Source: Lachnospiraceae bacterium
Lineage (GTDB): Bacteria; Bacillota; Clostridia; Lachnospirales; Lachnospiraceae
Assembly: GCA_902363555.1 (NCBI GenBank)
Contig: CABJAM010000010.1
Span: 124,001-188,000, forward strand
Length of the DNA: 64,000 bases
Direction: 5' to 3'
This document shows, piece after piece, positions 43,521 through 52,614 of this stretch. Every line of letters begins with the position of its first letter. Position 1 is the first letter of the stretch. Below the pieces are notes generated by a model, which ran no database searches, was not told where the DNA came from, and saw only the letters and a program-made list of their open reading frames with translations. The position numbers and the translations under genes are program-made.

Positions 43521-45536
43521 ATGAAAAAAATTATAGCTATGGATAAGTTTCAAATGACTGGCGGAATAAAAATACAGCCGGCCGATGACGGTTATCTGGT
43601 GGAGTGGCCAATGGACGGCGGGCAGATGATCCTGTCCGGCACTCCTAAAGCTCTGGGAGACGTATCATGGGAAGGGGCGACCCATCTGGTGGTGGAGATT
43701 ACAGGGCTGGAGGCCTTTAATCCTGTAATGGTCATGGTATTCCTTAGTGGAGAAACGCTGGAGGCTCCGTCAACAATCGTCAATGTGGGAGCCATTCCCG
43801 GTTTGCGGGTAAAGGTTGCTTTCCCTCTGGACTATCTGGATTCAAACCGGATGTTTGTGCCCAGGACTCCGGGCCGGCTTAAGGAGATTGTCGTTGGCCG
43901 TGGTGTAGAGTTGGATCAGGTTCAAACATTTATACTTACGACGAAGGAATGCCACAAAACCCAGAAAATGCTGATCCATAACATATATCTATCCTGTGGA
44001 GAACCGGATTATACGATTGAGCATAAGCCTATGGTCAATGCTCTGGGCCAATTGAATAACAGGCAATGGCCGGGAAAGACGGATTCCATAGAAGCTTTAA
44101 AGGCTGATCTTACATCAGCACTTAAAGCCAGCAGTGGGAGCTGCGGATATTCCGGCTGGAGCCGTTGGGGCGGGGATTTGTCAGACCAGTTTGAGGCAAC
44201 TGGATTTTTCCGGACACAATTTAATGGCAAACGGTGGTATCTGGTGGACCCGGAGGGTTATCCGTTTATTTCAACGGGGCTGGACTGCTGCCGGCCCGGA
44301 GATGGCGGACCTGTGGGAGGAATCGAGTGCCTTTTTGAAGAACTTCCGGATAAAAATACGTTTGCAGATTGTTATGACGGACGTATAGAGCAGTCAGATG
44401 GGGTTCCGGGGGATTATGTCAGCTTTTCTACCGTTAATCTTCGGCGCGTCTTTGGTGATTGCTGGGAAGAAAAATGGACGAATCTGACCCAAAAACGTTT
44501 AATGGACTGGCATTTTAATACGATCGGCAATTGGAGTGATGGGGAATTTATCAAAAATGCCAAAATGCCTTATGTATGGCCTCTGGTGGATTTCCCATCA
44601 ACGAAAACCTGTATTTTCAGAGATTTTCCCGATGTATTCAGCGATGAATACGAGCAGAATGCGATTACCTTTGCACAGCAATTGACTGCCTTTGCCGGTG
44701 ATCCTTATATGATCGGTTATTTTCTCAGAAATGAACCGGAGTGGGCGTTTGTCCAAAATCTGCTGATTGCGGAAAAGGTGCTGGAAAACGAAGTAGATAC
44801 TATGTGTAAACAGAAGTTTATCGAGCATCTTAAGGAAAAATATGGGGAAATCGGGGCGCTCAATGTAGCATGGAAGCAAAATTATGCAACCTTTGACGAT
44901 TTGAGAAGGCCACAGCTGCTTGTTGCCGGATTTAGCGAAGCGGCTAAAAATGACGTGGAGAATTTCAGCAGAAGGATGATCCGCAGGTATGTGTCAATTC
45001 CGTCCATGGCCTGTAAGGCAGTGGACCCGGATCATATGAACCTGGGAATGCGCTATTCCATGCTGACCGATCCCATACTTTTGGAAGGTTCGGAGTTTTT
45101 CGACGTGTTTTCTCTCAATGGTTATCAGGAGTCGCCTTACGAGGAAGTACAAAAGGCCGGCGAGCTCACTGGCAAGCCGGTAATTATTGGAGAGTTTCAC
45201 TTCGGAGCCATTGATGTGGGGCTGTCGGCGGCAGGAATATGCAGCGTAAGTTCCCAAAAGGATCGTGGACTGGCCTATCGGTATTATTACGAACAGGGAA
45301 TGAAGAGTCCATATTTTGTCGGCGCCCACTATTTTATACTCAGCGATCAGCCAGTGATGGGCAGGTTTGATGGAGAAAATACACAAATCGGGCTTGTGGA
45401 TGTATGCAATAAGCCCTATGAGGACTTTGTGGCCCTGGTCCGGCAGACGAACTGCAATGTTTATGCTATGGCGTCAGGGGATTATGTTGCGGAGGAATAT
45501 ACAGTAGGGCGGATTCCCCGGCTGATGGGATTTTAG
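43521..45536 (+). CDS. Agarase-like GH-A clan glycosidase (GH50-like)
   Basis: A 671-residue protein without a signal peptide. The first 170 residues form a beta-sandwich; the barrel follows with WYLVDPEGYPFISTGLD, DWHFNTIGNWSD (characteristic of agarase-like enzymes), acid/base Glu405 in LRNEPEW and nucleophile Glu558 in IIGEFHFG. The end matches the family's C-terminal barrel helices (DRGLAYRYYYEQG). GH50 and GH42-like beta-galactosidases are the nearest known types, from memory. A gut Firmicute need not use agar, so a beta-galactoside of another polymer is possible. GGAGG at 43508-43512 sets ATG 43521; an earlier in-frame ATG at 43506 overlaps that site. Confidence 0.7.
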   Translation: MKKIIAMDKFQMTGGIKIQPADDGYLVEWPMDGGQMILSGTPKALGDVSWEGATHLVVEITGLEAFNPVMVMVFLSGETLEAPSTIVNVGAIPGLRVKVAFPLDYLDSNRMFVPRTPGRLKEIVVGRGVELDQVQTFILTTKECHKTQKMLIHNIYLSCGEPDYTIEHKPMVNALGQLNNRQWPGKTDSIEALKADLTSALKASSGSCGYSGWSRWGGDLSDQFEATGFFRTQFNGKRWYLVDPEGYPFISTGLDCCRPGDGGPVGGIECLFEELPDKNTFADCYDGRIEQSDGVPGDYVSFSTVNLRRVFGDCWEEKWTNLTQKRLMDWHFNTIGNWSDGEFIKNAKMPYVWPLVDFPSTKTCIFRDFPDVFSDEYEQNAITFAQQLTAFAGDPYMIGYFLRNEPEWAFVQNLLIAEKVLENEVDTMCKQKFIEHLKEKYGEIGALNVAWKQNYATFDDLRRPQLLVAGFSEAAKNDVENFSRRMIRRYVSIPSMACKAVDPDHMNLGMRYSMLTDPILLEGSEFFDVFSLNGYQESPYEEVQKAGELTGKPVIIGEFHFGAIDVGLSAAGICSVSSQKDRGLAYRYYYEQGMKSPYFVGAHYFILSDQPVMGRFDGENTQIGLVDVCNKPYEDFVALVRQTNCNVYAMASGDYVAEEYTVGRIPRLMGF

Positions 45537-45568
45537 GTTGCCGTGAGATATAGATAATGTTCTTGAAG

Positions 45569-46066
45569 CTAAAGCATCCGCTGGCGGAAAGGAACCTCCA
45601 CCTTTCCGGTTTTTTGTGACAAAGTATTAAATTTTGAATAAACCGGTGGATAACGACCCTCCTTTTTCTGCGCAAGTTGGACTAAATCAGCATACTTACC
45701 TTTAGAATAGCAGCTTTCCTGATTTAGTGTTATTATAACACACGCATCTTGCCTAAATTCAATAGAACAGGCCGCCACAGAGTTGGCAAAGCCGGTGATT
45801 GGCACAAGATACCCGGCCCCGGCAAACTTGACGATGGGCACGACCAGATTAAAGCCGGTGAGGATAACGCTGGCTGCGATCAGGCACAATGTCGTGTAGG
45901 ACGACGCCAGTGTCAGCGACATGCCGGTGGAAATGAACAGATTCGTAAGGGCCTGGCCGATCAGGCAGAGGAGGCCGCCGCTGACAAAGGCTTTCAATGT
46001 GTTGAGAAAGCAACTGTGCTTTGGGGTGACCTGTTCGACGTAGTCATTGTATTTTTTTGTATCCAT
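45569..46066 (-). pseudogene. Truncated, chimeric second spoVAC
   Basis: Codons 1-106 equal the first part of SpoVAC, with only Asp for Glu at residue 9 (NDYVEQ). After IEFRQ the sequence switches to an unrelated 59-codon tail (DACVIITLNQES, later QLAQKKEGRYPPVYSKF) ending at 45569. The last third of SpoVAC is missing. The tail DNA holds a 9-bp inverted repeat, ACTAAATCA (45681-45689) and TGATTTAGT (45720-45728), and the terminator of the neighbouring gene. I do not recognise the tail; it may be an old mobile-element end. No spoVAD follows. Confidence 0.8.
45585..45615 (+). terminator. Terminator after the agarase-like gene
   Basis: CGGAAAGG (45585-45592) pairs with CCTTTCCG (45601-45608) and is followed by G and six T residues. 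It lies 48 bases after the stop codon and overlaps, on the other strand, the end of the chimeric spoVAC frame. Confidence 0.75.
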
Positions 46067-46083
46067 GGGCATACTCCTTTTTT
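45747..46083. repeat. 337-bp direct repeat, copy 2
   Basis: The partner of 41245-41581 at a constant offset of 4502 bases. Nearly all the differences are at third codon positions, so both copies were under protein-level selection until one was cut. Identity stops abruptly at 45747, where the unrelated tail begins. Confidence 0.85.
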
Positions 46084-46154
46084 TATATAGGTTCGATTTC
46101 GTAACAATTTGGCTTTAGGACTTATTTTAAAATTATAAGGCTAAAAGTTACGTC

Positions 46155-46316
46155 AGAGCGTGTTTTAAAATTACTTCCCGCCAATTGCACGCCCCACTTC
46201 GCGGTATATCTGGCCCAAAATCAGGTTATATAGCCCGCTATGCGTCCTTCATTTGGGCCCAATCTCCCATAAAGTGGAACGCACAGCTGACGAAAAATGA
46301 TTTTAATACACGCTCT
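46155..46316. repeat. 162-bp fold-back palindromic element (MITE-like)
   Basis: The ends are AGAGCGTGT and ACACGCTCT, and the two halves are imperfect inverted copies all the way in: TTTTAAAAT with ATTTTAAT, CCACTT with AAGTGG, GGCCCAAA with TTTGGGCC. The centre includes the self-complementary ATAGCCCGCTAT-like stretch. It would fold into one long hairpin. It carries no convincing gene. No clear target duplication is visible. The rest of 46084-46445 shows nothing I can assign. Confidence 0.7.
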
Positions 46317-46445
46317 AGAGTGCACATTATAGGCAATCCAAAGTATGTCCGCTGGACAGTAGATAGATTGCTGCAAAGATGTAGTATAGAGGCAAAAGAA
46401 TGTAACAATACTTTCCATTCATTTGAAATACCAAGCTACTTGAGG

Positions 46446-47699
46446 CTATTTTATAATCTCTAAAAGTCCATGTTTATTGCGGTATTCTGTTGCAGAAACT
46501 CCTACGGCATTACGAAAGAGCCTGCCAAAATAGCTCTGCGAGTTAAAGTGCAGGCTATCTGCAATTTCTGCGATGGTTAAACCACTGTCTAGCAGCAGTA
46601 ATTTGGATCTTTCGATGCGTTTATCAAGAAGGAACTCTTTGATTGTTATACCAGTTTCAGATTTAAATTTTTTTGTGAGATAGTAGTCAGAGTACCCAAA
46701 CTGTTTGGCCAGCATATGGATATCTAGTTTTTCTTCTGGGTGGATACTTAACCGGTCGCATACACTCTGAATTTGTGGAGAAATCTTATTGGAATTTTTC
46801 AACCGGTGAACACGGCGGATATAGTCCTCCATCATAGTATGGCTTAGTTCACTGATTGCATCAAGATTAGTGCTGCCCTCAACATTGTAGATATATTGGT
46901 CGCTCAGCATATAAGCCGTATCCGGGGAAAGGCCGCCAGCTATTGCAGCACGGGCGCAAAGTGCAGTGAATATAATTACCGCATTTTTCGCTTGACGGAG
47001 AGGGTTGCCGCCGATTAGTTTTCCGACAGAACCAAAGGAAGATAGGCGCTCGCTTTCTTTTTGGTACTGCAGGTTTCCTTCTTTTACCATTTTCAGCAGA
47101 GCTATTTCAGCAGCATAAATCCCGTGCGCGTTATTTTCAGGATTTGGCCATTCTATGAGCGGCGTATTATTCTGGCTAGAGTACATGAGCTCACTGATTG
47201 TGAGGACTTCATCTGTCAGACAGCGATGTAACATCAAACCATACTCATACATCCGGATGAGTGGAACTATGGGAAGCTCCTGAATGAAATGGATAAACTG
47301 TTGCTTCAAGGACAGAGAGAGATTGAGTGATTCCAGCCTGTTTTTAACATTAGGCAAGGAATATTCATCCGTGAATACAGGCCCCATTACATGGATTTTT
47401 ACAGGCGTCTGATTTTCAAACACGAAATTAGTAATCCACATCATTCCCAATGAATTTGTACAAATTACTGGTCGGTGTTGGTTCGGCATATTCTTGTCCA
47501 GCTGTCTGTCTACAGCCAGTTTTTCCATATATTCGATGGATGCCATATCATCAATTGCTAGAAATAGATATATACCGTTCACAAAGGGTGCTGTGCTGCA
47601 GATTGGTTCAAACTTCATATTAAATTCAGAAAAATAAATTTTGTGGGCGCAGGCCACTAAATCACGAAATAGTTGCATGCGAGCTGTAAGATTTTCCAT
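46446..47699 (-). CDS. AraC-family transcriptional regulator
   Basis: A 417-residue regulator. The N-terminal 300 residues form a ligand or signal domain I cannot name precisely. The last 100 residues are an AraC double helix-turn-helix (LDIHMLAKQFGYSDYYLTKKF, then LTIAEIADSLHFNSQSYFGRLF), ending VSATEYRNKHG. There is no receiver domain, so it is not a YesN type. It lies on the minus strand, after the small gene at 47782 and opposite the GH3-GH43 genes. Tandem repeats at 48105-48137 are possible sites for it. Confidence 0.88.
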   Translation of the reverse strand: MENLTARMQLFRDLVACAHKIYFSEFNMKFEPICSTAPFVNGIYLFLAIDDMASIEYMEKLAVDRQLDKNMPNQHRPVICTNSLGMMWITNFVFENQTPVKIHVMGPVFTDEYSLPNVKNRLESLNLSLSLKQQFIHFIQELPIVPLIRMYEYGLMLHRCLTDEVLTISELMYSSQNNTPLIEWPNPENNAHGIYAAEIALLKMVKEGNLQYQKESERLSSFGSVGKLIGGNPLRQAKNAVIIFTALCARAAIAGGLSPDTAYMLSDQYIYNVEGSTNLDAISELSHTMMEDYIRRVHRLKNSNKISPQIQSVCDRLSIHPEEKLDIHMLAKQFGYSDYYLTKKFKSETGITIKEFLLDKRIERSKLLLLDSGLTIAEIADSLHFNSQSYFGRLFRNAVGVSATEYRNKHGLLEIIK

Positions 47700-47781
47700 A
47701 ACAATCCCTCATTTATCCATGATGTTCAATAATCAAGTATAATATATGCTTTAAAACGCAGATGCTCAGGCAGTCTTAGAT

Positions 47782-48018
47782 TTAATTTATAAAATCAGCA
47801 AGTAAGGCGCTGTCATTAGTCTCCTGGCAGTGTAGAGTAGCGCCATCTAAAAAATCTTCATTAATCGTTGCCACTGCAAAAATATATTGGCAGAGTCTGG
47901 ATTTTAAATTAAGATAGTCTCCCTCTGAAGTACTTAGAAATACATCGCCTTTACACTGTTTAACTGCCTTTAAAAAGAGGACAGTATCGCAATTTTTTTT
48001 TATATTATAGTCAGACAT
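47782..48018 (-). CDS. Small conserved protein of unknown function
   Basis: A 78-residue soluble protein. CKGDVFLSTSEGDYLNLKSRLCQYIF is the most distinctive part; I recall similar short proteins with 'GD.LNLKS.L.QY' in Lachnospiraceae, sometimes mislabelled as a polymerase, but no function is known to me. GGAG nine bases before the ATG supports translation. It is upstream of the AraC gene on the same strand, with 82 bases between, and may share its transcript. Confidence 0.6.
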   Translation of the reverse strand: MSDYNIKKNCDTVLFLKAVKQCKGDVFLSTSEGDYLNLKSRLCQYIFAVATINEDFLDGATLHCQETNDSALLADFIN

Positions 48019-48104
48019 TTTATTGCTCCATTTCGATTTTTTGTTTGGTATGCATTATTCTTCTATTCAACTCTATTTTAACAGATGTATGTTAAAAAGC
48101 ATAG

Positions 48105-48137
48105 AAAATATTCGATGAAATTGTAAAATATTCGATG
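48105..48137 (+). promoter_or_regulatory. Tandem 13-bp direct repeats upstream of GH3
   Basis: AAAATATTCGATG occurs at 48105-48117 and again at 48125-48137, a 20-base period. They lie in the 237-bp divergent region between the small gene and GH3. Direct repeats about two helical turns apart suit an AraC-type activator such as the one encoded at 46446. A possible -10, TAGAAT, is at 48208-48213. Confidence 0.5.
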
Positions 48138-48255
48138 CTTAAAAATTTAAAAACGAAAAAATGCCAATATACACTAAAAGTTAATAACGTAAAAATCAAA
48201 ATGTTGTTAGAATAGGAAATGTCTTAATTTTAAAATTGCGAATAGGAGAGACGTT

Positions 48256-50529
48256 ATGAAACAGGTGAAAGAATTATTGCAAGAGATGACATTAGAAGAG
48301 AAAGCAAATTTATGTTCAGGTGAAGACTTCTGGCACACGAAAGCGGTAGAGCGTCTGGAAATTCCACAGGTTATGGTTTGTGACGGACCAAATGGTCTTA
48401 GGAAGCAGGATGACAAGGCCGACCATATGGGTATCAATGAAAGTATCAAAGCCGTGTGTTTTCCAACATCATCCGCTGTTGCAGCAAGCTTTGACAGGGA
48501 ACTGGCATATCACATAGGAGAGGTGTTAGGTAAAGAGTGTCAAGCAGAGAACATTTCAATGCTACTTGGACCAGGCATGAATATTAAACGCTCACCCTTG
48601 TGTGGAAGAAATTTTGAATATTATTCAAAAGATCCGTATCTGTCGGGGGAGATGGGAACGTCCTATATTAAAGGAATCCAGAGTAAAAAAGTTGGTGCAT
48701 GTGTCAAGCATTTCGCGGCAAATAATCAGGAAACACAGCGTATGAACGGCAATTCTGTTATGGACGAACGTACTTTGCATGAAATATATCTTTCGGGATT
48801 TAAAAAAGCAGTATGTGAGGCAAAGCCCACAGGGGTAATGTGTGCTTATAATAAAATAAACGGAACTTATGCTGCTGAGAATAAGGAGCTGCTTACAGAT
48901 GTGCTCAGAAACGCTTGGGGATATGAAGGTTTTGTTGTAACTGACTGGGGAGCAGTGAAAGACAGGGTCAAGGGTTTGGAGGCAGGTTTGGATCTTGAGA
49001 TGCCAGGAAGTGACAGCTCAAAAGTGAATGACAGAAAAATTATTAAGGCGGTTCAGGAAGGACGGCTTTCTATAGAGCAGTTGGACCGTGTTGCTGGAAA
49101 TATCTTGAAGTTTGTGAAAAATGCAGTGGAAAACAAAGATGGATCCGCCCAATTTGACCTTGATGCAGACTATAAAGAAGCAGTCGAAGCCGCAAAAGAA
49201 TGTGCAGTTCTTTTGCAAAATAATTATGATGTACTTCCACTTAAAAGCGACGCCAAAACAGCATTTATCGGTGGTTTCATTGAGAAGCCAAGAAGCCAGG
49301 GAAGCGGAAGCTCGCATATTAACTCAAATTTTGTTCCAAGCATTCAGGAAATCATCCGAGATAATGATAATATTATATATGCGAAAGGATTTGATTTGGA
49401 TTCGGAGGAAAATGATGAGACATTGATACATGAAGCGGTAACATATGCAAAAGCCAGTGACTATGCAGTTATCTTTGCGGGTCTGCCAAACCGTTATGAG
49501 TCGGAAGGTGTGGACAGAAAACATCTGAATATACCCAAGAATCAAAATATACTGATTTCAGAAGTTACAAAAGTGCAGCCGAACACAATTGTTGTCCTTT
49601 TCAATGGTTCACCCGTGGAAATGCCCTGGAAAGATGATGTTGCAGGGATTCTGGAAATGTATTTGTGCGGGGATGGAGTGAGTGAAGCAGTTATGGCATT
49701 ACTTTATGGAGAGGCAAATCCAAGCGGTAAGCTGGCAGAGACGTTTCCGATAAAGTTGGAAGATAACCCGTCTTACCTGAACTTCCCAGGTGAAAATGGA
49801 ACAGTGGAATATCATGAAGGCATTTTTGTGGGATATCGATACTACGATAAGAAGCAGATGGACGTACTATTTCCGTTTGGACATGGATTAAGCTATACAA
49901 CTTTTGCATATTCCGATCTTCACGTATCTAAGGAAAAGCTGACAGAAACAGAAAACGTAGAGGTGTCGATAACGGTGACCAATACAGGATCGGTTTTTGG
50001 GAAGGAAGTCGTTCAGCTTTATGTTGGTGAAAAAGGAAGTAAAGTCCGTCGTCCAGAGAAAGAACTGAAGAGATTTGAGAAAGTAGGGCTGAATCCGGGC
50101 GAAAACAAGACGATTATTTTTACATTGGATGCGAGTGATTTCGCCTATTATGAAACGAGAATCCATGATTTTTACACAAATAGTGGTGAATATGAAATTT
50201 ATGTGGGAAGTTCTTCAAGGGATATCAGGGAACAGATTAGCCTAACAATAAAAGCGAAAAAGGAGCTGCCAATTACAATCAGCAGAGAGACAATACTTGG
50301 CGAACTCATGAAGAGTCCGGGGGCACAGGAAATATTTTCACAGATCAAGCTAAAGACGGAGATGGAAAATGCAGATACCGATGTGGATGCGATGGGAGAA
50401 GGGTCAAGAGAAATGGCGGAAGCTATGATGGTGGAAATGCCCCTCGGCTCACTGGTTTCTTTTGGACTGATGAGTGATGAACAGTTAGAAGGATTGATTC
50501 AGATGTTAAGCTATTCAAATGATAAGTGA
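48256..50529 (+). CDS. GH3 glycosidase (beta-glucosidase family)
   Basis: A 757-residue intracellular enzyme. The N-terminal barrel has MTLEEKANLCSG, KHF (151-153), RTLHEIY and nucleophile Asp230 in VTDWGA. The C-terminal alpha/beta domain is near 310-520 (SQGSGSSHIN is the 'GsGS' loop), with a fibronectin-like domain near 570-650 (KVRRPEKELKRFEKVGL). A 90-residue helical tail follows (TILGELMKSPGAQEIF). It lacks the N-terminal insertion of the GH3 at 16516. AATAGGAGAG precedes the ATG. It is followed in the same direction by GH43 and GH78 genes, which probably attack the same oligosaccharide. Confidence 0.92.
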   Translation: MKQVKELLQEMTLEEKANLCSGEDFWHTKAVERLEIPQVMVCDGPNGLRKQDDKADHMGINESIKAVCFPTSSAVAASFDRELAYHIGEVLGKECQAENISMLLGPGMNIKRSPLCGRNFEYYSKDPYLSGEMGTSYIKGIQSKKVGACVKHFAANNQETQRMNGNSVMDERTLHEIYLSGFKKAVCEAKPTGVMCAYNKINGTYAAENKELLTDVLRNAWGYEGFVVTDWGAVKDRVKGLEAGLDLEMPGSDSSKVNDRKIIKAVQEGRLSIEQLDRVAGNILKFVKNAVENKDGSAQFDLDADYKEAVEAAKECAVLLQNNYDVLPLKSDAKTAFIGGFIEKPRSQGSGSSHINSNFVPSIQEIIRDNDNIIYAKGFDLDSEENDETLIHEAVTYAKASDYAVIFAGLPNRYESEGVDRKHLNIPKNQNILISEVTKVQPNTIVVLFNGSPVEMPWKDDVAGILEMYLCGDGVSEAVMALLYGEANPSGKLAETFPIKLEDNPSYLNFPGENGTVEYHEGIFVGYRYYDKKQMDVLFPFGHGLSYTTFAYSDLHVSKEKLTETENVEVSITVTNTGSVFGKEVVQLYVGEKGSKVRRPEKELKRFEKVGLNPGENKTIIFTLDASDFAYYETRIHDFYTNSGEYEIYVGSSSRDIREQISLTIKAKKELPITISRETILGELMKSPGAQEIFSQIKLKTEMENADTDVDAMGEGSREMAEAMMVEMPLGSLVSFGLMSDEQLEGLIQMLSYSNDK

Positions 50530-50597
50530 TTAAATAGTATCTACCGTTAACAGCCAGTTAGAAGTGCGACGTGCAAAGCGCAATGAGGTGATTTCAA

Positions 50598-52109
50598 ATG
50601 AAATGTAAGGAATTAAAACAAGTATTTAATCCGTTTTTACCATTAAATGAGTATATCCCGGATGGAGAACCGCATGTTTTCGGAAATCGGGTATACCTGT
50701 TTGGCTCCCATGATAAGGAAGGCGGTGAGACTTTCTGCATGCTTGATTATACGGTTTATTCAGCGCCGGTAACAGATTTAACGGATTGGAAATGTGAAGG
50801 AACCGTTTATCGGGCTTCTCAGGATCCGGCGTTTGGGAACCCCAATCCGTATATGTACGCCCCTGATGTGGTTCAGGGAAACGATGGCCGATATTATCTG
50901 TACTATGCGATGGCAGGCGGTGAATTTACTGGACCAATCCATGTCGCTGTCTGTGACACACCGGCTGGTCAATATGAGTATTACGGCTGTGTAAGAAACT
51001 TGGACGGTACACCATATAGAAGGTATATTACATTTGATCCCGGAGTCATCAACGATGACGGTAAGATACTATTGTATTACGGCTGGTCTTTGGGAACCCA
51101 CCGTCCGATGAATCCAGAAGGCAATGAAGAAGCTGCAAATCTGATGAAGGAAAAACTTGTAGAAGTACAAGTGCAGATGTTCGGTAAGTCAAGAGAAGAA
51201 ATACTTGGAGAACCGGAAGGTATTATGGGTGCAAATGTGGTCCAGTTAGCGGATGATATGCTGACAGTGATATCGAAACCAGTAAGAATCATGCCAGGAC
51301 AATTTGATGCTTCTGGTACAAGTTTCGAGGGCCATGCATTTTTTGAAGCAAGCTCCATTCGGAAAATAAATAACATGTATTATTTTATATATTCGTCAGA
51401 GAAGCATCATGAACTTTGTTATGCAACAAGCCGATACCCAGATAAGGATTTTACCTTCGGCGGTGTCATTATTTCTAATGGAGATGTTGGATATCAGGGG
51501 AGAGACGAAGCGGATAGAGTAAATACGACAGGTAATAATCATGGAAGTATCGAATGTATAGATCATAAGTGGTATATCTTTTATCACCGGCATACTCATA
51601 AATCTCTTTACAGCAGGCAGGCATGCGCGGAGAAAATCGTATTAGAAACAGATGGAAGCATCCGGCAGGTTGAAATGACATCCGGCGGGTTAAATGGAAA
51701 GCCCCTTGAAGCAGTTGGAAAATACCCTGCAGTTATTTCCTGTAACCTGACAAACGGAAATATGCCACATCTTGATAATGGATATTCAGAAAGTGACATC
51801 CCTTATATAACCCATGATGAAGACGATCACTATATTACTAACATTACAGAAGGAACAGTCATCGGGTATAAATATTTCACTTTTTTGGGGCACCTGCAAT
51901 TGGGGCTTAGAATCAGGGGGTCTGCACAAGGGGAAATGAAGATATTTGCTGCGGAAAAATTGTGTGCAGAAATAGCAGTAGACCCGGCAGCGGAGTGGCA
52001 TGATGTAAAGGCAGAAATCAATATAGAAGGAACGAAGGCCCTGTTCTTAAAGTATTCCGGGGAAGGAAGTCTGGATTTGGAGAGCTTTAATTTTGATTAT
52101 AACTTTTAA
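50598..52109 (+). CDS. GH43 glycosidase with C-terminal jelly-roll domain
   Basis: A 503-residue enzyme. The propeller is at 1-320: base Asp in NEYIPDGEPHVF (about 22), helper Asp in YAPDVV (about 90), acid Glu in FEGHAFFEASSI (about 250-255), then GNNHGSIE near 318. The last 120 residues resemble a CBM6-like jelly-roll (HDEDDHYITNITEGTVIGYKY). It has no signal peptide. GAGGTGATTT precedes the ATG. The N-terminal pattern fits the arabinofuranosidase/xylosidase side of GH43. It is 68 bases after GH3. Confidence 0.88.
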   Translation: MKCKELKQVFNPFLPLNEYIPDGEPHVFGNRVYLFGSHDKEGGETFCMLDYTVYSAPVTDLTDWKCEGTVYRASQDPAFGNPNPYMYAPDVVQGNDGRYYLYYAMAGGEFTGPIHVAVCDTPAGQYEYYGCVRNLDGTPYRRYITFDPGVINDDGKILLYYGWSLGTHRPMNPEGNEEAANLMKEKLVEVQVQMFGKSREEILGEPEGIMGANVVQLADDMLTVISKPVRIMPGQFDASGTSFEGHAFFEASSIRKINNMYYFIYSSEKHHELCYATSRYPDKDFTFGGVIISNGDVGYQGRDEADRVNTTGNNHGSIECIDHKWYIFYHRHTHKSLYSRQACAEKIVLETDGSIRQVEMTSGGLNGKPLEAVGKYPAVISCNLTNGNMPHLDNGYSESDIPYITHDEDDHYITNITEGTVIGYKYFTFLGHLQLGLRIRGSAQGEMKIFAAEKLCAEIAVDPAAEWHDVKAEINIEGTKALFLKYSGEGSLDLESFNFDYNF

Positions 52110-52130
52110 TAGGAAGGATAGAGTATAAAA

Positions 52131-52594
52131 TGATCTATGAAAAAACACAGCTATATACCCATAGAGAGGATGTAACACTTACATCCTATATTCATGAGGA
52201 TTCTATAGAATTATTGAAAGGAAAAAAGATCCGATGGTTCAGGGATTAAGTCGTCTGTTTAATTTTTCCTATACAGGGGAAATGGAACCGGATGACTTTA
52301 TGTACGATATCATGAGTCCGGCAAAACACGTGACTAATAATATGCCCCCACTTTTATATGGGCGACAGCGCAGGACAGTATTGTATCTGTGGAGCATAGC
52401 CTGAATTTAGCAAGCGCATTGGCACAAAAAATGGTTCCCTTTGAAATGCATATTTTTGAAGAAGGTGATCATGGGCTTAGCCTTGCAAATCAATCGACAG
52501 CAGGAGTATGGATCAGATAAATAAGGATGTATCCAAATGGGTTTATTTAGCAGAACAATGGCTACTAAAGCGGTTTGCACTTCCGATTGAATGA
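52131..52594 (+). pseudogene. Decayed alpha/beta-hydrolase esterase gene
   Basis: A ribosome site (AGGAAGGA) and ATG 52131 begin a frame (EKTQLYTHREDVTLTSYIHE) that stops after about 38 codons. Further pieces in shifted frames read AKHVTNNMPP, FIWATAQDSIVSVEHSLN, VPFEMHIFEEGDHGLSLANQ and DVSKWVYLAEQWLLKRF, ending in TGA at 52592-52594. These equal the Asp and His regions and the C terminus of esterases like that at 37032. The nucleophile region is deleted. Frameshifts and the deletion make it non-functional. Confidence 0.8.
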
Positions 52595-52614
52595 AATAAA
52601 GGGGGAATCGTTGA

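Noticed and set aside
46185..46463. Plus-strand frame of 92 codons starting inside the fold-back element
   Set aside because: Half of it is the palindromic element and the rest matches no family I recognise. There is no convincing ribosome site, although a small remnant after 46317 cannot be excluded.
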